Source of the DNA: Hawksworthiomyces lignivorus
Lineage: Eukaryota > Ascomycota > Sordariomycetes > Ophiostomatales > Ophiostomataceae
Length of the DNA stretch: 64,000 nucleotides
NCBI GenBank assembly: GCA_002917075.1
Contig: NTMA01000004.1
Location: 744,001-808,000, forward strand
Reading direction: 5' to 3'
A program made the position numbers and the translations under genes. The notes under the pieces are model-generated. The model made no database searches, was not told the origin of the DNA, and was given only the letters and a program-made list of their open reading frames with translations. Shown here one piece after another: positions 49,324-62,200 of this stretch. The stretch's first letter is position 1; each line of letters starts with the position of its first letter.

Positions 49324-52300
49324 TGTTGTTTATTTTCTTTGATGTTTTTTTTTTTTTCTGAAAAGACATAAAAAATTCAAAGTAAGAGTAGAAAATGGGC
49401 TGTTTTCATATGCATATACAAACGAAGACACCGCGTCCTCAAGTACGAGATCGGAGAAGGGACGCCCTGCCGTTTTATACTTGGAAGTAACAATGGCAGC
49501 TTAGCAATGAACCTAACGACAGACTACTACCATCTCCTGCTTATGTATGGAATAAAAAGTCTGACTATTTTTTTTTTTTTTTATATTTTTTATTTGGCCT
49601 GTCCCCGATCGGTTAATTCCTGCTGCTTGTTTTTAATAGTAGGAGGGGAAGCATTATTCCTTTTCCTCAAAAAGCAAAAAGGGACACTGCGCAACACTGC
49701 AATCAAAAGCACAGAAAAGATACAAGAGCCGAGGTAACAGCCAAAGAAGCTGTGAGTTCAAATAAACCCCCACTTATGTAGAGAGAAAGTGATTCTTGTT
49801 CATTATACGTCTCTAGATCACCGCTCCCCGCTCCCGCGCAAGACGGCGATGAGGCTCTGGCGCTGATTTGCGGCTTCGTAATCACGTCCTACCTGATGAA
49901 CACTGAGACGTCTGGCGAGCCCAAAAAATCCAAGTTACCATCTTTGTCATTGAAGGACTCTGGATGCGATGTGGGTTTTTTTTATTAGTTTATAAGTTGT
50001 TTTTGTATGCTACACTGCCTTAAATTTGCGAGATGTGGCTGGGTGTTACAAGATTTTTAAGCAACACGTATACCTTGACCGGATTCATACAAAATGCAGT
50101 GACTAACAAATACGGCATCGTGTAGAAAGAAGAATAAGGATGTGAATGTGAATGTGCTCACTTTAGTTAAATTAAGATGAACATCTGTAAACAATACGGA
50201 ATGTTTGAAAATGTGAGGTTTACTCGTCCTTAAGAGTTGGCCAAACACGGCCGGGCATCGAGGGCCACACATACGTTTAAGAATCATGATCAGAGTGTCT
50301 TCGGGAGTACGATATTTTTTTATTTTTATTTTAGAGACAGAATGTTTTTCTTTGAGAGGCCTCACCACTGTTGTTACGACTTTGGTACCCTTCTTTTCCG
50401 TCCTATTTTTGGTGCTACGAATTCTTAAACGAACTAGAGAATAATTGTTGGCATGTTCGAGTAAGACCAGGCGCGGTTCCAAGGGGCAGGCCTCAACCAG
50501 CGCCCGACGGGGCGGTACGAAACGACACTGGTCGTACGTGACGGAGTGTTTTGCTCACAGCAGTAAAAGTCCTCGGGTAGCCGGGAAGGCATCCTGTGCC
50601 GTCAATTTTGTATCCTCGTCTGCATCTGATTTTCAGTCTCCATATCGTCCTGCAATTAATATTTGCTTGTTTATGGGACGAGCGAACTGATGGAAAACGA
50701 GGGCGAACATTTCCCACACCGCCCTTCGCGTCCATTTTAGCAAAGCATTATTGGTCTCTCGCTCATCACGATCGACTAAGCAATTTTTTTTTGACAGTCT
50801 GCTAAACCTGGGACGCCTTCAATATTACCGGGTAGCGTATGCTTGGCTGGCTATTCTTAGAACGAATAGCTCTTCACTAAGTTAAATTGTACGGAGTAGA
50901 AATATTGTTTGGTGTCAGAAATTCAATATTTGCCCTTGTCTTTTCCTGCACAACTGCATGGTGCTGTTTCAGAATAACCCTGCGTATTCTCTCCAGTCTG
51001 CGTTAACTGCTTTGGCAAGAATTGCTCGCTGCTGGTCGGCATCTCAGAGGCCGCCACCATACAAACAGATTTGCAGATGGACCCTGTGTCACACGCCTAA
51101 CAGGCCAAGAATATTCCATCTTGACTCTCATCCAGCACCATTTCTTCTGTGGCTAAGAAACTTTCCAGAACTGACCCGATAGTAGAGTGCAGGCTTTGCT
51201 ACACCGCATATGCTACATGTGCGATTATGTATGTCTATTTTATCTGCGGGGAACAAGGCTTGAGACAGGCCTTGTGGATACGTCCCATGGTTGTCCGCCA
51301 GTTTCTCTGTAATTCTTGAGCTATTGGGTTGGACGGAAGGAAAAGGAACTCATTTATCTTCCTCGTAATTGCCGTCGCTAAAGTGGGGCGGGAAGAAAGA
51401 AACAAGCAAATACGAAAGCCAGCTAAGATGACGGACGGTTCTCCGCCTGCAGCTCACAGAACCAAACAGTCGGTGACCGGAATTGTTTATTAATGAAGAT
51501 CTGGACAGGGCCTTGACGGGCGTGATGGTTTCTACTATGTTGTGATGCTTGTCGATGCTCAGCATCCCGGTTTCTCCTCCCTTCACCCCTGCCTTCTTTC
51601 TGTCTTCTTTTCTTCTATTCCTTTCCCTTCCTCTGAACTTGGGCTCGTGACCTTCTTCCTCTTTCCATCTTGCTTCGCGTCTTATTTTATTTCCATTCTT
51701 GGATCTTTTCTGTCTTCCGCCGATGGTGTGTTAGTGAGAATGTGGAAATTGCTAATTTAAGCCGAGCATGTTACAATGCGTCCTTTAGAACCTGAGTTGT
51801 ACATACGGAGGAATACTGAGGCAACCCGATTAACTGGATCACTGTATGTAAGACTCTAGCTCGGATAAGATAACAAGGGGCATTGATAGATGCACTCAAG
51901 ACTTGCGGGTGGTTGCATGCTTTTTACCTCTGTGGGCCAGAGGGGCAATTAAATGGGTCGCACCAGGCTTCAGCAGTAGGCTTGTAGGTGGGCGAAGGAT
52001 AGACAGGATAAAGATGTTCGGTAGCATTTTTCTTCTGTCCGCCGTTTTTCTTCTTCTTTCTTCTCTTCTCCTCTCCTTGTAGTCCTGAAGGAGAGAGAAG
52101 AGGAGGGTTTATTCCATTTGGTCGAGGCAAAGTGTCTGTCGATTGCATTTGCATCCCCAAATAATGTGTAATCTGATGGATTGCATCGTCAACTAGCGCT
52201 CAGACATTTTTCCATTTGCAAAATTGTTTTGCTAGCAGTCTATGCGCATTCTCTTTTTCTTTTCTTTTCTTCTTTCTTTTGCTTTTTGCCATATTTGCTC

Positions 52301-53011
52301 TCTTGCCTTGGTTACACTGCATCGATGCTGCTGTCCAAGGTGAGGCAGATGCAGATTCTTCCAGGGCCAATTCTTGCACAATGTCTCGGACAAGGAGCGG
52401 GAAAGCCAAGGATGCACACACGCGGTGTATCTCCTAGGATGGTCCTAGTGCCAAATGCAAGGATCCCGCACCAAGCTACCGTGGCTTCATACCGTGGCTT
52501 TGGTGCCAATAGTACGATGCTGAAGATCGCAGCCGCCCTCCCGCCTTATGTCCGGAGAGTGCTAACTTCACTTAGAAAAGCCACCTGCTTAACGATCTTT
52601 TCCTATTTCTGCTTCGTTTGTGACACTATTCTCTTTAGCGTATGCCTCTTTTTCACCCCATCACACCGCTTTACGTCGTCTTTCGTGCTTGTTCGTGATG
52701 AGATATCGACGGCATCAATTACCATGCCCGCTGTAAGCGTCCTTTGCCAACGTTGACTTCGGCATGCATATGGTACGGACCAATACCCTATTCCCATTTG
52801 GTATCCGGAATAAATAACATTGAAATGTATTCTGTTTGTTAATTTTTTTCCGGTCAAACTAAGAAAGGCATCAAGCCACCTTCAAGTAAGCCTGATAACT
52901 GGTGTCAAATGCAGAGCAGACTTCAGAGAGACCAACCAGTGACACGAAGAGCACAGAAATATATTGGAATATTGCTATGGTATACACAACCGTTGAGTGT
53001 AATGCTGATCT
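49324..53011. other. Intergenic region between the two small genes
   Basis: Beyond the gene A promoter I see no supported gene. A 141-codon frame on the - strand (50,057-50,482) begins at a non-ATG codon, and a 191-codon frame on the + strand (52,181-52,756) begins at TTG, with a first ATG leaving 143 codons. Neither has a domain. A TACGGAGTA copy lies at 50,890 and a partial direct repeat (TACCGTGGCTT twice) near 52,480. Confidence 0.45.
49473..49479 (-). promoter_or_regulatory. TATA box of small gene A
   Basis: On the - strand the sequence reads CAAGTATAAAACGG. The core AAGTATAAAA is identical to that upstream of small gene B. Confidence 0.5.
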
Positions 53012-53585
53012 TTACTTCGCCTCTCGGATTTTCCCCTTCAGCTTCTCCTTCTTATCCTTTCCTTCTCGAATTTTCTTTTGCAGCTTCTCCTTCTTGTCTT
53101 TTCCTTCTCCAACTTTCTTTTGGGACTTCTCCTTCTTACTCTTACTCTTGCTCCCCCACTTGTCTGTAGTCTCGTCGCAATTGGAGGACTTGTAGACATG
53201 GTGTTGATGTACCTCTTGGTGAGCGGTGCTCTTGTGTTCATCCCACATACGCTCAATCCATTCGTTCTGAACACTAGCCTCGACGAACACTTGAATTCTT
53301 TCAACACCGAGTTGAGGATTATTGACATCGATGGGTTTGGGATTTGGATTGCTGTGAATTACCGGATGGTTAGCTATGAACTAAACAAAGGGACAATAAA
53401 CGCAGAGAAAACCAACACACCAACAAACATCCAAGAAGAGAGAAATTAGAAAAAGAAAAAAAAAGAAAAACTGTGAGAAAATAAAAAGAGATGTAAACTT
53501 ACAGGCCGTAGCCGCTACCGTCTTCTTCCATGTTAGACGAAATGGATTGGTTCATTTCTGAGTTATTGGCGTCGTTCTTTTCCAT
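53012..53585 (-). CDS. Small two-exon protein B, 140 aa, Lys-rich repeat tail
   Basis: Reconstructed from exons 53,585-53,503 and 53,351-53,012 on the - strand. Exon 1 starts in context AAGCAACCATGG and encodes MEKNDANNSEMNQSISSNME and EDGSGYG; donor GTAAGT; a 151-nt intron with branch GCTAAC and acceptor TTCACAG; the split Leu codon CT/C continues NPNPKPIDVNNPQLGVERIQ in one frame to TAA. The central part (VFVEASVQNEWIERMWDEHK) is probably helical; then comes a His/Cys-containing stretch. Three 14-residue repeats close the protein: SKKEKSQKKVGEGK, DKKEKLQKKIREGK, DKKEKLKGKIREAK. No signal peptide or membrane segment; the basic tail suggests nucleic-acid or nuclear association, which is inference. 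A TATAAAAGG box sits about 135 nt upstream. Not recognised as any known family. Confidence 0.68.
53015..53140 (-). repeat. Three 42-bp coding tandem repeats in small gene B
   Basis: Three in-frame 42-bp units (53,140-53,099, 53,098-53,057, 53,056-53,015) each encode a 14-residue Lys/Glu-rich block of the type xKKEKxxxKxxExK. They differ by a few substitutions only, so the expansion is recent. Copy number may vary between strains. Confidence 0.85.
53352..53502 (-). other. Predicted intron of small gene B
   Basis: Donor GTAAGT (53,502-53,497), branch GCTAAC about 20 nt before acceptor TTCACAG (ends 53,352). At 151 nt it is longer than most introns in this window and contains an A/T-rich low-complexity tract. 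Confidence 0.65.
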
Positions 53586-53718
53586 GGTTGCTTGTAACGA
53601 GATGTGGTCGGGTTGGTTTTCAAAGGCAAAGAAGACTCAATGTAAGTTGGTTCAAAAAGTTGCGTTGAGGAGAAAATGGAATTAAATATTGTGTGGAAGT
53701 GATGGGAGACCATGGCTC

Positions 53719-53727
53719 CTTTTATAC
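53719..53727 (-). promoter_or_regulatory. TATA box of small gene B
   Basis: The - strand reads CAAGTATAAAAGGAGCC, a strong TATA box about 135 nt before the ATG. The leader between them is free of other good-context ATGs apart from one CCATGG at about 53,710, which lies only about 10 nt downstream of the box and so probably upstream of the transcript start. Confidence 0.6.
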
Positions 53728-55688
53728 TTGATATGTCACACTCAAACCAAGGGGCGATAAGCGGACGTCTGCCCAAGAGACGTATACAATACAAATAATG
53801 CATGGACAGAAGGTATTGGAATTAAATACTGTGGATTGCGCAAGGATTAAGAGATGGGATTGGCCTAGATTGACAATGGGCGTCTGCTGCCTCTGGCTTG
53901 TCACCGTTTAGGAGCAAAATCTCCTTTTAATTTCTACCGCAGCTGATCCAAGTTTGATTTTCTCGATGCAAAGTGCTCTACGTGATTCAAGGCATACTTC
54001 CTGGAGACTTCACTTCTGTTATTTTGTTTATAAATTGGTTCTAGCTTCTATCGAAAGTGAGTAAGGAGAAGAGAAAGATGAGGAGTCTGAGAGAGCCGAG
54101 TAGGGCCTAGACGGGAGAAAGACAAGAAGGGCGAGGAGAACGGGAGAACTGGAGATCGATAAGGAAGACACAGATGAGAAGGACATGGCAAACAGGTGAA
54201 GACCAAAGCTAGTATGGAAAAGAGCACGAGGACGAGGACGAGGACAGGGAGAGGGGTGTGGGAGAGAAGAGGAAGGGGAAGAAAAAAAAAGGGGGAGAAG
54301 GGGGGGGGGGGGTTGGGTTCCGGTTTATCTCTCCGTTCTGGTGAAGAGAGCGCATCTCTACGCCAATAAGGAACAAAAAATAAAAATAAAAGAAACAAGA
54401 AGAAACTCAAAAGGCTAATAAATTAAAAAAAAAAAGGAAACCAAAGGCCTAGTGGACAGAAAGGAGAGAGAAAAGGTGAAACGAAAAGGGGCATACGTCA
54501 AATAAATTTCACTGCAAGAACATCTAAGTGCTGTTGAGAATCAGTGGTACAATTACAAGTTGGAGAATTAGTTAGTATTGCGAAGTCTTCACTTTTCTCA
54601 TGGTAATAACGGGTTCCTTTGCGTGATGGTGACAAGACCGTACTCACGGAGACATACAGTGGTGCGGCAGATGCTAGCCGTACGGCAGTCTCACTTACGT
54701 GGCATACGCTACACCTTCCTGACTTTCTATTACTTTTTCAAATGCCTTCTCATTTTGCACATCTTGAATGGTTATGCTTTTTTGTTCCATTCTTTCCCCG
54801 TTTTAACTTCTCCTGCCTTGTGTTTCCCCGTCTTCCTCCCCCCCCTCCCCACTACCCTCTTTTGCTGATTCTAGCTCGGGTCTTACGGGACAATGTCAAG
54901 CCATGCTGCCAGGGGTGGTATTTGGGTACAATGAAAACAGACTCTCAGCTGGACCAACGTATGAAAGCCGAATACGTGAAAATATTTCTTGACTTGAGAA
55001 GAAACTTCTATGATCCGTAAATCCATAGCTTAATAAGTGAGTCCACTGACAAGAGCTCTGTCGTTGTTTAAGTCCGGCTCCTCATTGCTTCATATTGGCC
55101 AGATGTGATACGTCGAAAAGCATATCATGTATATGAGCCAAAACAAGCCAGTCGGCATATCCCGTGTCTTTTGTCTCTTCCATTTGTTGAGTGAACCTTG
55201 AGTGAACCTTGTACCTTGCTAATTACTAGCATGTTGGTCGGCGTAGAGAGTGTATCTGACAGTCTCCTTACCCAGCCAGTTCCGAGTGAATCGAGATGAA
55301 AATGCCGCTTTGCATTCTTTCTCCCCTAGAACACGGTTGTCTTGAACCTCTACTTCAGTAATGCACAGGACTTTCGCACATAGCGGGTCTAGATAATATG
55401 AGAATTTTATTTTTAAAAAAAAAAAAAATAATAAACAATACTGATTGACAGAAAAACCCCTCTCCAGACAACAAGTATGCAATTATGAAGTAACCCCCCT
55501 GGTTCCGCTGAAATAGGGCCTTGGCTTAAGCTACATGTATTGCGGGACATATAGAGTGGCTATAAAGAAAGGCTATGAAGTCTCTGGAGGGTTTGGGTTC
55601 AATCTAAGGCCCTTCTTATGATCTTGGCGGGGAGGCGTCGAAAACAGTTCAAATTGTTTGTGTCGGGCGGGCTTTGGCCGCTGCTCTC

Positions 55689-56246
55689 TCATGTGGAGCA
55701 GAGCCGCGACGAACACGGCGACGGGAGCGGCAAACCTCTCAAGGTGAGCCCTTGTAGGCTAAGTACCACCCAGCTCCATGACCGATGTAACACAACCTTG
55801 CTTGCAAAACTTCTCGTACAAGTGCTACGAGTTGCACATTCACACATGAAAACAAGGTGCACGGATTGGACCCCTGTTTCTTCGTGTTGAGTGGAGGATA
55901 AGTCTACTGCCACTAATTTTTTTTGAGCGTTTGTCCTGCTAGCTGCTTTGATGTCTGTCTCATGCTGTACGAAGTAGCACGACGCAGCATGAGGGAGCAC
56001 TCTGTTTGCAATGACAGGGAAACCATGACCACTTTTTAATTGCCACATTTCTGATGTCGGCTTCTCGCCTTCAAAGTACGTGGCCCAGTTGAGCGCAACC
56101 GCCTGTAATCGTACGCAAATGTCATTACGTAGACTGGGGGCGTTTGCAAATGGCTGTGTGATACAAAATATGCATTTGAAGCATCGAGACCTTCTGCATG
56201 TACATAAAATACTGTCACTTCTGCGTGTACGAGTACAAGAACTCAT
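55689..56246 (-). CDS. Unproven 185-codon ORF, unrecognised
   Basis: An uninterrupted ATG-initiated frame in otherwise stop-rich sequence. The product begins MSSCTRTRRSDSILCTCRRS and has a mid-section (LNWATYFEGEKPTSEMWQLK) that reads like real protein, but the ends are Cys/Arg/Ser-rich and irregular. No signal peptide, domain or promoter motif is evident, and a frame of this length is not impossible by chance in 64 kb. It could also be a relic of a decayed gene. Confidence 0.22.
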   Translation of the reverse strand: MSSCTRTRRSDSILCTCRRSRCFKCIFCITQPFANAPSLRNDICVRLQAVALNWATYFEGEKPTSEMWQLKSGHGFPVIANRVLPHAASCYFVQHETDIKAASRTNAQKKLVAVDLSSTQHEETGVQSVHLVFMCECATRSTCTRSFASKVVLHRSWSWVVLSLQGLTLRGLPLPSPCSSRLCST

Positions 56247-59200
56247 AATTGCTATGCTACAAAGCCAGGGAAAAGCAACCGTGGAATGGACAATTATGTA
56301 GCGGCTAGGGCCGAGCTAGCTTCCGTCCTGGCGTCGGCTTTGTTTGCGGCTGAGTTGATTAGGAAAGAAAAAGCAGCATTATTTGGGCTGACGAACCCTG
56401 TCCATGCTTGCCGGCGAGCTTTAGGTACTGTGCTACTAAGGGAAGAAGGGAAGGGGGAGAGATTAGACGGTTATTTGTCGTGTTTTTCGGCTCCGTATGG
56501 TAGGTTTTTCGAGCCCTACGTCGCATCCGCATGGAGAAGAGCAACCGCCCTGGGTACCTAAGCCAAAATAATATTCACGCGCAGAAAGCGAGAACCCCTC
56601 ACTGACGTAGCTGTTTCTGCTTCATGCGTGGAAAGGAAAATCCCCCTATGCATTCTGCGAGGACTGTGGCGCTCGCAGCGAGGGGCTTGTTAAGACGCGT
56701 TTCCCTGGTTTTCAAACCGAAAAGCTTTTGTCTAGAATGATAAGCAGATAATATGCCCTGCACCATGTTTCCGTCGCATTGGAGATTTTTGCAGCAAAGC
56801 CGGAATAACCATTCTTAACGACAAGCTCTTGCTTGTCCTACTGAGCTATCGTTTTGTATTATGATGTATCTGCTATATGGTGTTGAGAGTTTCGGTTCCA
56901 TATTAAAAAGGCTATGTGATTTCGCCTTTTGGCGGGGAATACTACTCTTTTGACTCATCCCTGCTGGTGCCCATATCTTGCTCCGTGCGACCATCGTACA
57001 CGTACGTATGTACACTTCCATGGGCTCGTAGGTGGAACTGAAATTGTGGATTGTGGATATTGTGGTTTGTAGTAGTAGGAGCTTCCTCCCACAAATTTGT
57101 CTCCTACGCCTACTAGGGCGTAAACCAAAAGGTGGGACTGAAAAAGCTCCCTGCTCAAGCCAAAACTCCACACTCTATTAAAGGCCCTTCTCACCGGCCA
57201 TCTATTCCGGGGGTTTTTAATGCCGCGACCAGCGCATATTCCTATTAGTGCCACTCGTTACCGCTACGTCATTGAACAGATTAATCTCGTCTTCGACTTC
57301 GGTTTTTTCTTTTTTCTCCTTATTGTCTTTGGTGATACTCCATTTTCTTTCTGTCTTACTTGCTGTCTACATAGCAATACCCCGTAGACCAGGGTCTGCT
57401 TCGCAAGGGCAGCTAGTCCAATTTAGGTAGTCATAGTCTCTGTGCCGCAACCACGACATGTACCCAAAAAGCCGCAGGGCAAAGAAAGAAAAATTTTCAC
57501 CTCTGGGAATTGCCCCGCCAACTCTCTTCTTACATCTCCCACGTGTGTGTACGCATGTACGTCTATCCCAGTGGAGATAGTGGTGTCACATATTACGGAA
57601 AGGGGGCGTGAAAATACGAGACTGTAGTCCAAGAGTGTTGTCAGCTGCAGGCATTCCTCTCCTCTGGGCCGTCTTTGGTAGTATTTCTTTTTTTCCTGCA
57701 GCTTATAATAACTTGAAGGCTGCATAGTTGCTGCCGACATAATGTAGATGGGAGGGAGTAGCCGTAAATATTGGGGATATGTTCATCGCGAACTGTCCCC
57801 CTGCGACTAAAGTCCGACTTTGACATAGTCACTAGGTGCATTTAGTCTAGATTCTCGCCTCGTTTCTTTCGCACTTTACTCTTTTCGTTTGAAAACTGTT
57901 ATCACGACCAGCCTTTCACCGCCTCTACATTGTCTGGGTCTTCTGTCTGCTGCCGGAGGATGGAAAATGGTCTGATAACGACTTCCCAGGAGCCAGGGTG
58001 AAAGTCATCCGGTGGCCGTAGTCCGCTCGATACGGGACAACCGAGCTCCAGACGACAGCTTCAGTCTTGAAAGCTTTGTATTACAAGAGTAGAGTGGGTC
58101 GGGATCTGTCGGTTTCCAAATGCTTTCTTCCTTGTGAGGTACGAGTACATACATAGAAGTTGTATCTCCGTTGTATCGCAGTCAAATTTGGCACCATGCA
58201 AGAACGTCCTTGAAGAATGTACTGCTGTACAATGTGACATGGGGTAAAGCACACGCCTTTTCTAGCCTCTTAATATTAGTACAAGCTTCTGAGGAGCAGG
58301 TCCAGCAAACAAAGAAAATTACCCACCAAGTCTAGCACTTCTCTCTATGCCGTCTCTCTTAACCCCTTTTCTCGATCCTATTCTTATGCGGTTTAGTCCA
58401 TCTCCACTTATACCTTCCTCCTCATTCTTTCCCTCCCTCCTTCCCCTCCCTCTTCTTCTTCTCCCTCTTTGATCCGTGGGTAATCGGATCTCATCCCCCG
58501 ACTGTTCTAGTTTCCTTTTGCCATCCATCTAGCTCCAATATACTGATTGTCTTCTCAGGGGGAAGACTAACTTCTGAAAAGCTTATTGCTGACCGAGCTT
58601 CCCAAAGTTAGGTGGCCATATACCGCAACATGTTTAGAATCGGCAATAATTTTTGATTGGATAACTATTGGAGAGTCGATATGAAGAGGAGTGACACATC
58701 TCTTATTCATGAGTGCTTTCATTGGTTGCCTCGAAAGAGTCTAAACTTCGTGCTTTCTGTTTCTACATATATGAAAAAGACAGATTGGGGACCGCGTTCT
58801 CCTGGTACGTGGCAGAGAATAATAGAGACCGACCGAAGATGCTAGCACCCAAGTGTCCATTCAGAGCTGACCTCTCTCGCCTTTCTGTATCTCGTGACTT
58901 CGTAATTTTAGCTGTCTTATTTTAAATTACGCCTGATTACTTTGACTAGTATGCTGCGAAAGAGCCTCATACATGCTAGCAGGTCATAGAAGGATGATAA
59001 CGCCCCTGGTCTTTCGTCTCTTTTAATGTTTTATTTGAGTTTATTATAGCTATTCTACCTAGATCACACACGTTTCGATCCACATGTACTTCACCCTCTA
59101 TTCTTGTCTCTAATTTTTATAACTGAAGATATCATTGAAAAGGGGACCAAGAAAAAATTTGTCCCAGAATTTTGTGAAATGAAAAGCTTAAGATGCGAGA

Positions 59201-62200
59201 GGAGACTTGGGAAGAAGCTGATAGTCATGTCAAGAAAACACTTACGAATCGGTATCAGAGCCTTGCAGCCTATCATCGCCTTTCTAACGAGTCACGATAT
59301 GACATTGGGCAACGAATGGCGTGCCACAAAAAGCTGAACCGGTCTTAGGGTCAAAAGGGAACGAATGAATCGGAACGAAAATTATTTATCCCTTCATGAT
59401 TTGTCCATCGTCCCTGCAATGGTGGAGATTTGAATGCACCACACGCACAATGTGTGATGTGTGAGGGAAGGTGGAGTATGCTTGTTGTCTGAAGTGCCAT
59501 GCAAGTGAGAGTTGCTGATCAGCAAGACGGGCTCGCAAATTGGTGCATTAATCGTTATCCTGAAAAGGTGACTATTATGGTAGACGCTAAACAGAATCAG
59601 GGGCAAAGAGGCGACAGCTATAGACCCGGGCGTAGCGTTACTGACTATTCATGTCTTTACATACTCCTCGGCATTGCTCACATACCGCCGGAGGTATAGA
59701 AATAGCTGAGATCAATACGACAAGAAAAAAAAGACAAGGCACTCGAGTAGGTGTGCGCAAGATAGAGACATAGGGCACGTAGCACGGTGGAAAAATAAAC
59801 ACATAGTTTGTCATCGCCTCAAACGAGAAACAGTGAGAGACGCGACGGGCAGCTTGTGGAAACGGGTAGGTAGATGTGTGAAGAGAAGGGGAACCTGGAA
59901 AGAGTTGTTTAGGGTAGCTGGCGTGCAGAAGAGACGGCCGTAGTGAATATTACTAGAACACGGCTTCCGAGACACGGCGACTCGTTACAATCCTGGTCGC
60001 CTGGGCTTTCTTCCACGCCAAGGGGTGGCAGTCACTTATTTACAAAGTTTTGTCGGTGTGATAAAGGTGTGATAGGCAGAGGATGGAGCATTCCTGGCCG
60101 GATTCAATGCCGTTGGGACATTGGCAAGTACTTCAACTTCTGACTTGTTGATAGGCTTGTGTGGTAGCTTCAGGGCCTAGATGTCTTCCGGCCGGCGGAT
60201 AATACCTCGCCGAAGCGCATTCGCTAGGGGTTACCCCTGCTGTAAAGTTACGCGGAAGGCAGTGACAATTGGTGTCAAGTACCTTGGATGAAGTGTGTAG
60301 CAATACACAGTCGAAGAATATTTGTGGCGAGAGCCCTCTGATTTTTGTGTCCAATTTCGACCTGTTAGAAGTCTGCCTCAGAGAAAAAGTGAAGAACAGC
60401 AGGAGCAAAAAAAAAAAAAAAAAATTGAGAACAGAGGTTAGGACAGACAATCGAATATGAAGGTGTTAGTAAAATTAGATCAGTGGAGGAACAGTAACTG
60501 TGACAGGGACAAAAGATGGGCATCTCAGAACTGCGAACAATGCTGCCGCCGAATAATAATTGTGTGAAATCAGTGTAGACAGAACACCGTGAGTGTGCTA
60601 ATTGGAACAGGAACGGGAGATTCGGAAGTGCACAGCAACAAATTTAACATAGCAGTTGGTTCCAGGTAGGAGATCTCATCGTCTAAGCCGTGATTTGACA
60701 TATTTATTCTGTTGACGTACTTCACAAGGTTTTCAGAAACAAGCAATGGCTTGCAACTGGCGGGCAGCTCTGAGAATCTTGTAGAAGTACTACGGAAGAA
60801 TCCCGTCGTCACATACAAAACTGTGGATATGAAAGCACTGCGAGGTCTTCTTTTTGGAACTCCTTATTCTATTTACCGGAGCTGGCACTGGGCACTGCAT
60901 TCGTAAAAAAGAAACTAGCGAACTATCATACTAAATTGCTTTCATATTCCCTGGTGGCCGACCTGTTCGCCACCCACTGTTTAAAAGTTAGCGTTTCAAC
61001 ATAGCAGCTATCTGCCAGAGGCCGCTTGGTTGGACCGGTTAAGTCGCTCTCCTTTGCTTTTTTGTCCTCTCATCCCTTTGTTCCCTTTGTACTAAGCCCT
61101 CGTTTAATGACATTTTGCGTAGCAGCTTGTTTAATATGTCAAATACACCTCGAAATCGGGCGCGACCTCTCCTTCCTGCTCTTTGTGTACTCCTTCGGCC
61201 ATCTTTCATCGCCTGCATCTGTCTTTGCATCTCGAGATGCTGTCATTTTTCACATTCGTAAACGCACCCCCCCTTTCTCTTATTAATGTCTTTGTACTTT
61301 CGACGATCTTTCACCGCCTCCCGCTCGTTTTTCTTATCATTTTTGAGATTAAAATCTTCGTGGAGACTGGAGCGATTTGGTTAGCAGGAGACTACGATAG
61401 CTTAAACTACCGGCGAAGAAACCGACTTCCGGTTGCTCACTGATTGGCTTTTTTGTTTTCCATCAAAGTACTAACCATTTCCAGCACCTAAGCCGTTACT
61501 TCTGCAAAACCTTAGTTCTGCTAGGAAGGGGTACACAAATGAGCCTTGGACTTGGTTGCTAGCGACAGTGTGGTGCCAATTTCGTGTAGATTGATGATCA
61601 TGTGGTCCGGGCAACGCAAAGAGTGGCATTGTGCCAGCTGTTGGAAACACCATAAGCGGCCAGAAACGCAAGCCGAGTACAGGGAGCGCGAGGCGCCTAA
61701 CGAATATTATGGCGGTCTGGTTGTTGTCCGCTGTGCGTCTGCTAATAAAAAATAAGGGGCTTTCTTCACCGACTAGGCGACGTCGCCATTCGTCGGATTT
61801 CAACAAAGCCAGCCACTAGTCTCTCGGAAGCCATCAAGATATGCGGCTCATCTTCGCTGAAGAAGTAGGCGACCCTGGGAGAAGGGCGGAAAAGGGGAAA
61901 AATAGTGGTAACTTCAGAAAATGTTGGAGGAAGAGGCCCCTTTGTGAAGGGAGGGAAAAAAAAAACGCGGTGCTGAAATTTTTAAGCAGCATAAACAGAA
62001 CTGTCACGTATTTAACTGGTCATTACTTGGCCTGTGTGTCAAATGCTATTGTTTTGTGGAAGAGAAGGCTGGAAGGAGGTAGAGATGGAGATCAAAGGGG
62101 GGGTTTTGGAGGGGAGGGGAGAACAATGGTGCTGTTTTGCCCACTTTCATCTCCCCTCTATGTCCACACCCTCTTGGGGTATACTAATCCGATTGCGCCG

